From Symbiodinium natans (Eukaryota > Sar > Dinophyceae > Suessiales > Symbiodiniaceae), in NCBI GenBank assembly GCA_905221605.1, contig CAJNDS010001606.1, positions 1 through 13,262 of the forward strand: a stretch of 13,262 nt of DNA. The letters run 5' to 3'. The position numbers and the translations under genes were made by a program. The notes beneath the pieces were generated by a model. The model made no database searches and had not been told where the DNA came from. It saw nothing but the letters and a program-made list of their open reading frames with translations. Of the stretch, positions 6,710-13,262 are shown in pieces. Every line of letters starts with the position of its first letter. Position 1 is the first letter of the stretch.

Positions 6710-6902
6710 GGACCCTACGGACTATGTCTGGGCACTTTTTTCGGCCAACAAATCAGGCTCCGACGTGGCAGACATGGCGCAAGTACGCTAGCTGTGGCCT
6801 AGGAGCTGCTTGAGGCAAGAGAGCGCTCAGCGAGCAGCGGCTCAGATGCAATCTGTTGAAGACACATGGCCCGTAGGCGCAAAAATTAGCAAAAGTCTCT
6901 GA
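6708..6902 (+). other. 64-codon frame with in-frame TAG (unit 3)
   Basis: Same length and same TAG position as unit 1. The codon after tgg changes from cat to cct (His to Pro). A minus-strand frame of 94 codons starts at the same CATG, so the two frames diverge from overlapping ATGs. Confidence 0.22.
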
Positions 6903-7263
6903 GAGTCTTGCAGATCTCAAGGCATCTTGAAAAAACAATCCGGCACAAAATCCAGCAAAACAGGTCTACGTGCAAACAAAAGCAAAAGTTACATTGCAAA
7001 AATAGCAAACACAACGCAAACAACGCAAATCTCCGAAATCTCCTGTAAACAAGGAAAAACATTTAGGGCTGCTAAACACAAGCTAAAAGACAACCGCATG
7101 AAAGTGGCCTCCACAGTTGCAGCTCCCTTTCTGCTGCAGCATTACAAAAGCAAGCAGCTGCTTCGGACAAGCCCCTGATCCCCAAGCTTATGTTCTGCAC
7201 GCTGCTCCCCAACGTTCCTGGAACAAGGGCAGGCACAGGCACGCTGACGAGACCCAGCTGCGT

Positions 7264-7462
7264 GAGCCCAGGGCTCAAACTTGCGACCCCAAAAATGGGG
7301 CCGTCTCGCGGCCCCAAAAATGGGGCCAGGAAATGCACCCAGCTTCCCTTATTATAATGTGTAAATACATGAAAAGGCTGGAACTGCGACCCCAAAATTG
7401 GGGCCGCCTGGCGGCCCCAATTTTGGCGTCGCTAAATCTGCATTTTTCGAGCCCCTGGGCTC
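7264..7462. repeat. CCCCAAAA/TTGGGG foldback cluster (unit 3)
   Basis: Hairpin blocks are at 7283-7327 and 7386-7432. The sequence of the blocks is the same as in unit 2, including the ggcgtcgc right end. Confidence 0.55.
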
Positions 7463-7946
7463 CCCAGATTGCGACGCTACAGCAACTCTGACCCACAGGC
7501 AAGCTCCTAGCGTGGAGAATTTTTGTTTTTAAAGAACAACGACCCTCCACAGGCAGCTTTCTTGCGGAAGTGATCAACATAATAGAAACGGGCACCGGGG
7601 AGGCCACACACAAGCGGACGTGACTTTTGCACACAAAAGTGGACCCAGAATCTGGCCTCGGAACAATTTCCTGCGCAAAGACCCGGAGCACATATGGAAA
7701 ACCTACTCGGACCTACTCCTGCGGAAAAATACAGCTGGGTTAGCCCCAGCGGTCACTTCTGATTCTCCCTGCGCCATCAGCATCCACCTCCGCAACCTCA
7801 CCTGGCAGCGCTGCAAAGCCGCACGACACACTGCGCCTCTTGCATCTTGCCTATCTGGACGAGCGCCGACCGCATCATGTGACAAATTCCAAAGCTTGAA
7901 GTAACGCTGAGGAAATCCATGGTGCCATGGAAGCTCATGGAAATAT

Positions 7947-8608
7947 GGAAACCCTCGCTGAAGCTTCTGACATCTTTTTCCAAAGCCGCGCAAAGCATGA
8001 GAAAACCAATCGAAACCCCGCGGAGATTTTGCAGGAACCCTCACAAAGCTCCACTGGAAGCTTTAAAGACCTGCGCACGACCTATATAAGAAAACCCACA
8101 GAAACCCCGCGGAAACCCTCACACAGCCCTAAGAAACCCACGGAAACCCCTTCAAAGCTGTCAAAAACCATGGAAAACCCACGGTAACCTTCACAAGACA
8201 TTAGAAAAACCTTCCGAGAGCTTCAAAAACCTACGCAAAATCTAACAAAACCCACTGAAACCCCGCAAACCTTAGAAAACCCCAGGGAAACCATCTGAAA
8301 GCTTTTAAAAAACCAAGGCAAAACTTGACAAAACCCACGGACATCCGCGGAAACCCTCACAAAACTTTAGAGAAATTCAAGGAAACCTCCGGAAAGTTCA
8401 AAAACTGCACGAAATCCCACGGAAACCCTCACGAAACCCTTGAGGAACCTACCAAAACCATCCAATAGGTTTTAACACATGCACGAAATCTAAGGAAACC
8501 CACGGAAACCCCCAGAAACCCCGCGGAAACCCTCGCGAAACTGTAGGGAAACCCAGGGAAACCCTCCAGAAGCTTAACAAACATGAACGGAAACCCTGCG
8601 GAAACCCC
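7947..8608. repeat. Degenerate GAAACCC tract, unit 4
   Basis: Same sub-motif order as the other units. It is preceded by the aaatatgg variant and has ttcaaggaaacc near 8378. Confidence 0.9.
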
Positions 8609-9284
8609 TTTATCAGGACTGGATTCACCCTTTGGCAATTTACAAAGTTATAAAGGACAGGTGCAGGAAACCCGCCACCCAATCACCGCACGCCAATGTC
8701 AGTATTATACTACCGGTCGTCCCCTAAAGGGTGAAGGACGCAAGAGGTGTTCTTCTGCTTCTGGCGAGGACCTGTGGCAACCGGAGCGCCGAAGCTGGGG
8801 CATGCCTGCCATACGAATCAATGGTCGCTGACCGTCTAAGAAGCACTTCGCGCCTTCAGGCAGAACGTCAAGGTACACATTGGTCTTTCACCAATCGGGT
8901 TCAGAAAAAGGAATACAGTCTACGTCTGCCTGGCTTCACCGTCCACGTCACAACTTGCTATAGAACAAGACTGACTTCCTGCCTCAGGGTTCATGTCAGA
9001 CTCAACCCAAGGACCTGACTGAAGGCATGACTGGTTTCTTGCACCCAAAGCTTTGACCCCGCGCATGGCTGTTGCTACAACCATACACAGCTAGGCCACC
9101 AAGCAGCGCACGGATGAGCTTGGACACCTCCGGCCGCGCACCGGCCGGCCGCGCCTGCGCCCCGCAACGAATGTGAAGCCTCTCGCATCGCCAAAAAACG
9201 GCCTTGAAGACCTCGGCAACCTCCTCCACTGAGTACTTCGCTGAGCGAGTTGCGAAGGGCTTGCGACACCTTGGAAGCACAAAC

Positions 9285-9479
9285 ATGGACCCTACGGACT
9301 ATGTCTGGGCACTTTTTTCGGCCAACAAATCAGGCTCCGACGGGGCAGACATGGCGCAAGTACGCTAGCTGTGGCCTAGGAGCTGCTTGAGGCAAGAGAG
9401 CGCTCAGCGAGCAGCGGCTCAGATGCAATCTGTTGAAGACACATGGCCCGTAGGCGCAAAACTTAGCAAAAGTCTCTGA
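9285..9479 (+). other. 64-codon frame with in-frame TAG (unit 4)
   Basis: Same length and TAG position. Compared with unit 3 it has two amino-acid replacements: gtg to ggg (Val to Gly, near codon 20) and att to ctt (Ile to Leu, near the end). I see no silent change in this comparison. Confidence 0.22.
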
Positions 9480-9839
9480 GAGTCTTGCAGATCTCAAGGC
9501 ATCTTGAAAAAACAATCCGGCACAAAATCCAGCAAAACAGGTCTACGTGCAAACAAAAGCAAAAGTACATTGCAAAAATAGCAAACAAACGCAATTCAAC
9601 GCAAATCTCCGAAATCTCCTGTAAACAAGGAACAACATTTAGGGCTGCTAAACACAAGCTAAAAGACAACCGCATGAAAGTGGCCTCCACAGTTGCAGCT
9701 CCCTTTCTGCTGCAGCATTACAAAAGCAAGCAGCTGCTTCGGACAAGCCCCTGATCCCCAAGCTTATGTTCTGCACGCTGCTCCCCAACGTTCCTGGAAC
9801 AAGGGCAGGCACAGGCACGCTGACGAGACCCAGCTGCGT

Positions 9840-10038
9840 GAGCCCAGGGCTCAAACTTGCGACCCCAAAAATGGGGCCGTCTCGCGGCCCCAAAAATGGG
9901 GCCAGGAAATGCACCCAGCTTCCCTTATTATAATGTGTAAATACATGAAAAGGCTGGAACTGCGACCCCAAAATTGGGGCCGCCTGGCGGCCCCAATTTT
10001 GGTGTCGCTAAATCTGCATTTTTCGAGCCCCTGGGCTC
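9840..10038. repeat. CCCCAAAA/TTGGGG foldback cluster (unit 4)
   Basis: Hairpin blocks are at 9859-9903 and 9962-10008. The right arm ends ggtgtcgc as in units 1 and 5. Confidence 0.55.
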
Positions 10039-10522
10039 CCCAGATTGCGACGCTACAGCAACTCTGACCCACAGGCAAGCTCCTAGCGTGGAGAATTTTT
10101 GTTTTTAAAGAACAACGACCCTCCACAGGCAGCTTTCTTGCGGAAGTGATCAACATAATAGAAACGGGCACCGGGGAGGCCACACACAAGCGGACGTGAC
10201 TTTTGCACACAAAAGCGGACCCAGAATCTGGCCTCGGAACAATTTCCTGCGCAAAGACCCGGAGCACATATGGAAAACCTACTCGGACCTACTCCTGCGG
10301 AAAAATACAGCTGGGTTAGCCCCAGCGGTCACTTCTGATTCTCCCTGCGCCATCAGCATCCACCTCCGCAACCTCACCTGGCAGCGCTGCAAAGCCGCAC
10401 GACACACTGCGCCTCTTGCATCTTGCCTATCTGGACGAGCGCCGACCGCATCATGTGACAAATTCCAAAGCTTGAAGTAACGCTGAGGAAATCCATGGTG
10501 CCATGGAAGCTCATGGAAATAT

Positions 10523-11187
10523 GGAAACCCTCGCTGAAGCTTCTGACATCTTTTTCCAAAGCCGCGCAAAGCATGAGAAAACCAATCGAAACCCCGCGGA
10601 GATTTTGCAGGAACCCTCACAAAGCTCCACTGGAAGCTTTAAAGACCTGCGCACGACCTATATAAGAAAACCCACAGAAACCCCGCGGAAACCCTCACAC
10701 AGCCCTAAGAAACCCACGGAAACCCCTTCAAAGCTGTCAAAAACCATGGAAAACCCACGGTAACCTTCACAAGACATTAGAAAAACCTTCCGAGAGCTTC
10801 AAAAACCTACGCAAAATCTAACAAAACCCACTGAAACCCCGCAAACCTTAGAAAACCCCAGGGAAACCATCTGAAAGTTTTAAAAAACCAAGGCAAAACT
10901 TGACAAAACCCACGGACATCCGCGGAGACCCTCACAAAACTTTAGAGAAACTCAAAGAAAACCTCCGGAAAGTTCAAAAACTGCACGAAATCCCACGGAA
11001 ACCCTCACGAAACCCTTGAGGAACCTACCAAAACCATCCCAATAGGTTTTAACACATGCACGAAATCTAAGGAAACCCACGGAAACCCCCAGAAACCCCG
11101 CGGAAACCCTCGCGAAACTGTAGGGAAACCCAGGGAAACCCTCCAGAAGCTTAACAAACATGAACGGAAACCCTGCGGAAACCCCTT
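10523..11187. repeat. Degenerate GAAACCC tract, unit 5
   Basis: Same sub-motif order. It has ccgcggagaccc near 10920, actcaaagaaaacc near 10950 and one extra c at about 11040. That extra c changes the minus-strand frame and so lengthens or shortens minus-strand frames relative to other units. Confidence 0.9.
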
Positions 11188-11860
11188 TATCAGGACTGGA
11201 TTCACCCTTTGGCAATTTACAAAGTTATTAAAGGACAGGTGCAGGAAACCCGCCACCCAATCACCGCACGCCAATGTCAGTATTATACTACCGGTCGTCC
11301 CCTAAAGGGTGAAGGACGCAAGAGGTGTTCTTCTGCTTCTGGCGAGGACCTGTGTCAACCGGAGCGCCGAAGCTGGGGCATGCCTGCCATACGAATCAAT
11401 GGTCGCTGACCGTCTAAGAAGCACTTCGCGCCTTCAGGCAGAACGTCAAGGTACACATTGGTCTTTCACCAATCGGGTTCAGAAAAAGGAATACAGTCTA
11501 CGTCTGCCTGGCTTCACCGTCCACGTCACAACTTGCTATAGAACAAGACTGACTTCCTGCCTCAGGGTTCATGTCACTCAACCCAAGGACCTGACTGAAG
11601 GCATGACTGGTTTCTTGCACCCAAAGCTTTGACCCCGCGCATGGCTGTTGCTACAACCATACACAGCTAGGCCACCAAGCAGCGCACGGATGAGCTTGGA
11701 CACCTCCGGCCGCGCACCGGCCGGCCGCGCAAGCGCCCCGCAACGAATGTGAAGCCTCTCGCATCGCCAAAAAACGGCCTTGAAGACCTCGGCAACCTCC
11801 TCCACTGAGTACTTCGCTGAGCGAGTTGCGAAGGGCTTGCGACACCTTGGAAGCACAAAC

Positions 11861-12055
11861 ATGGACCCTACGGACTATGTCTGGGCACTTTTTTCGGCCA
11901 ACAAATCAGGCTCCGACGGGGCAGACATGGCGCAAGTACGCTAGCTGTGGCCTAGGAGCTGCTTGAGGCAAGAGAGCGCTCAGCGAGCAGCGGCTCAGAT
12001 GCAATCTGTTGAAGACACATGGCCCGTAGGCGCAAAACTTAGCAAAAGTCTCTGA
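11861..12055 (+). other. 64-codon frame with in-frame TAG (unit 5)
   Basis: Identical in reading to unit 4, including the Gly and Leu replacements, the TAG at codon 28 and the final TGA. This is consistent with recent copying of units 4 and 5. Confidence 0.22.
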
Positions 12056-12415
12056 GAGTCTTGCAGATCTCAAGGCATCTTGAAAAAACAATCCGGCACA
12101 AAATCCAGCAAAACAGGTCTACGTGCAAACAAAAGCAAAAGTACATTGCAAAAATAGCAAACAAACGCAATTCAACGCAAATCTCCGAAATCTCCTGTAA
12201 ACAAGGAACAACATTTAGGGCTGCTAAACACAAGCTAAAAGACAACCGCATGAAAGTGGCCTCCACAGTTGCAGCTCCCTTTCTGCTGCAGCATTACAAA
12301 AGCAAGCAGCTGCTTCGGACAAGCCCCTGATCCCCAAGCTTATGTTCTGCACGCTGCTCCCCAACGTTCCTGGAACAAGGGCAGGCACAGGCACGCTGAC
12401 GAGACCCAGCTGCGT

Positions 12416-12614
12416 GAGCCCAGGGCTCAAACTTGCGCCCCCAAAAATGGGGCCGTCTCGCGGCCCCAAAAATGGGGCCAGGAAATGCACCCAGCTTCCC
12501 TTATTATAATGTGTAAATACATGAAAAGGCTGGAACTGCGACCCCAAAATTGGGGCCGCCTGGCGGCCCCAATTTTGGTGTCGCTAAATCTGCATTTTTC
12601 GAGCCCCTGCGCTC
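12416..12614. repeat. CCCCAAAA/TTGGGG foldback cluster (unit 5)
   Basis: Hairpin blocks are at 12435-12479 and 12538-12584. The first block starts gcgccccc, which removes one possible pair. The outer right motif is gagcccctgcgctc, as in unit 1. Confidence 0.55.
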
Positions 12615-12799
12615 CCCAGATTGCGACGCTACAGCAACTCTGACCCACAGGCAAGCTCCTAGCGTGGAGAATTTTTTTTTAAAGAACAACGACCCTCCAC
12701 AGGCAGCTTTCTTGCGGAAGTGATCAACATCATAGAAACGGGCACCGGGGAGGCCACGCACAAGCGGACGTGACTTTTGCACACAAAAGCGGACCCAGA

Positions 12800-13262
12800 A
12801 TCTGGCCTCGGAACAATTTCCTGCGCAAAGACCCGGAGCACATATGGAAAACCTACTCGGACCTACTCCTGCGGAAAAATACAGCTGGGTTAGCCCCAGC
12901 GGTCACTTCTGATTCTCCCTGCGCCATCAGCATCCACCTCCACAACCTCACCTGGCAGCGCTGCAAAGCCGCACGACACACTGCGCCTCTTGCATCTTGC
13001 CTATCTGGACGAGCGCCGACCGCATCATGTGACAAATTCCAAAGCTTGAAGTAACGCTGAGGAAATCCATGGTGCCATGGAAGCTCATGGAAATATGCAA
13101 ACCCTCGCTGAAGCTTCTGACATCTTTTTCCAAAGCCGCGCAAAGCATGAGAAAACCAATCGAAACCCCGCGGAGATTTTGCAGGAACCCTCACAAAGCT
13201 CCACTGGAAGCTTTAAAGACCTGCGCACGACCTATATAAGAAAACCCACAGAAACCCCGCGG
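12800..13262 (+). repeat. Repeat unit 6, first 463 bp only (window edge)
   Basis: It matches the first part of the other units and is cut by the window end inside the GAAACCC tract. It shares cgcctcttgc with units 4 and 5, but cacctccacaacc with units 1-3. It has a private aaatatgcaaacc near 13092. It shows that the array continues to the right. Confidence 0.96.
13097..13262. repeat. Degenerate GAAACCC tract, unit 6 (truncated by window end)
   Basis: The first part of the tract begins with gcaaaccc instead of ggaaaccc and continues past the last base of the window. Confidence 0.88.

Larger units (their letters stand above)
5085..7649 (+). repeat. Repeat unit 3 (2565 bp)
   Basis: Private differences include a 9-bp loss at about 6199 (ggcgatcaaccg in place of ggcgaggacctgtgtcaaccg), one a lost near 5781, and one extra t near 6990. 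It carries aaatggaaaccc at 5376, intermediate between units 1/2 (no insertion) and units 4/5 (aaatatggaaaccc). It shares ttatgttctgcac (7189) and ccccaacgttcc with units 4 and 5. Confidence 0.97.
7650..10225 (+). repeat. Repeat unit 4 (2576 bp), near-twin of unit 5
   Basis: It shares many diagnostic variants with unit 5: cacctccgcaacc, cgcctcttgc, aaatatggaaaccc, gccaaaaaacgg, cgacggggcag, caaaacttagc and cgcaattcaacgc. Private changes include aaagttataaagg (one t lost near 8651) and cctgtggcaacc near 8772. The close pairing with unit 5 implies a recent duplication by unequal exchange, or local homogenisation. Confidence 0.97.
10226..12799 (+). repeat. Repeat unit 5 (2574 bp), near-twin of unit 4
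   Basis: It differs from unit 4 by about a dozen substitutions and six or seven 1-2 bp indels counted by eye. Examples are one c lost near 10877, one c gained near 11040, two bases lost near 11575, gcaagcgcc for gcctgcgcc near 11729, gcgccccc for gcgacccc at 12435, and a collapsed T run at 12672 that breaks the minus-strand 138-codon frame found in units 1-4. Its 3' part returns to unit 1-like states (ctgcgctcc, ccacgcac). Confidence 0.97.
1..13262. repeat. Tandem array of a ~2.55-2.58 kb unit, 5 full copies plus a partial
   Basis: The string atctggcctcggaacaattt recurs at 1, 2553, 5085, 7650, 10226 and 12800, always in the same orientation. Everything between recurs in the same order, so the window is a pure head-to-tail array. 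Unit lengths are 2552, 2532, 2565, 2576 and 2574. No unrelated sequence, transposon end or unit-free spacer interrupts it. Both ends of the window lie inside the array. Length and lack of a long frame suggest a long-unit satellite or a tandem family of non-coding genes. It is not obviously an rDNA intergenic spacer, because no rRNA sequence appears between units. Confidence 0.98.

Noticed and set aside
7117-7491. 124-codon plus-strand frame (also 9693-10067 and 12269-12643)
   Set aside because: It lies antisense to the 138-codon frame across the foldback cluster. It exists only in units 3-5 because units 1 and 2 lack two bases (ttattctg instead of ttatgttctg). No family features.
1-13262. CRISPR array
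   Set aside because: The large repeats are ~2.57 kb with no unique spacers, and the small repeats are irregular and degenerate. No cas genes are present.
1-13262. Bacterial or phage operon
   Set aside because: No frame exceeds 138 codons, no ribosome-binding-site/start pattern repeats, and conserved frames on both strands overlap one another in the same shared DNA.

Overview
The window is a head-to-tail tandem array of one long repeat unit. There are five full copies and one partial copy with no spacer between them. Taking the phase at base 1, the units are 1-2552, 2553-5084, 5085-7649, 7650-10225, 10226-12799 and 12800-13262 (partial), with lengths of 2552, 2532, 2565, 2576 and 2574 for the full copies. 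The array runs off both ends of the window, so its true size and flanks are unknown. The phase is arbitrary.

I see no convincing protein-coding gene, tRNA, rRNA, spliceosomal RNA, CRISPR array, insertion sequence or virus. The longest uninterrupted frame in 13 kb is 138 codons. This rules out an ordinary bacterial or phage segment and points to nuclear repetitive DNA of a eukaryote: a long-unit satellite, or an array of non-coding genes. CpG is common throughout (ccgcgg, cgcgc, acgg), which argues against a CpG-depleted vertebrate genome. A protist is plausible, but the sequence alone does not identify the lineage.

Each unit has the same layout (unit 1 positions). (a) 1-297 is a mixed-composition leader ending in ccatggtgccatgg. 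(b) 298-938 is a degenerate GAAACCC tract, very poor in T on the + strand, with a TATATAA motif and a potential G-quadruplex on the - strand. (c) 939-1810 is a more complex block. It has small inverted repeats, a GC-rich CCGGCCGG core at 1459-1485, and a 64-codon frame (1614-1808) broken by one TAG at the same place in the four copies that keep the frame. (d) 1829-1945 is an A-rich GCAAAA stretch. (e) 1946-2552 holds a cluster of CCCCAAAA/TTGGGG hairpins, including a 47-bp almost perfect foldback.

The copies are very similar but not identical. Units 4 and 5 are closest: by hand I count about a dozen substitutions and six or seven short indels over about 2575 bp. Other variants link unit 1 with unit 5, or unit 3 with unit 5, so the copies form a mosaic as expected from unequal exchange or gene conversion. 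The small frames conserved between units are shared mainly because all of the DNA is shared. None shows clear purifying selection, although a few indels happen to keep frame and are listed as leads.
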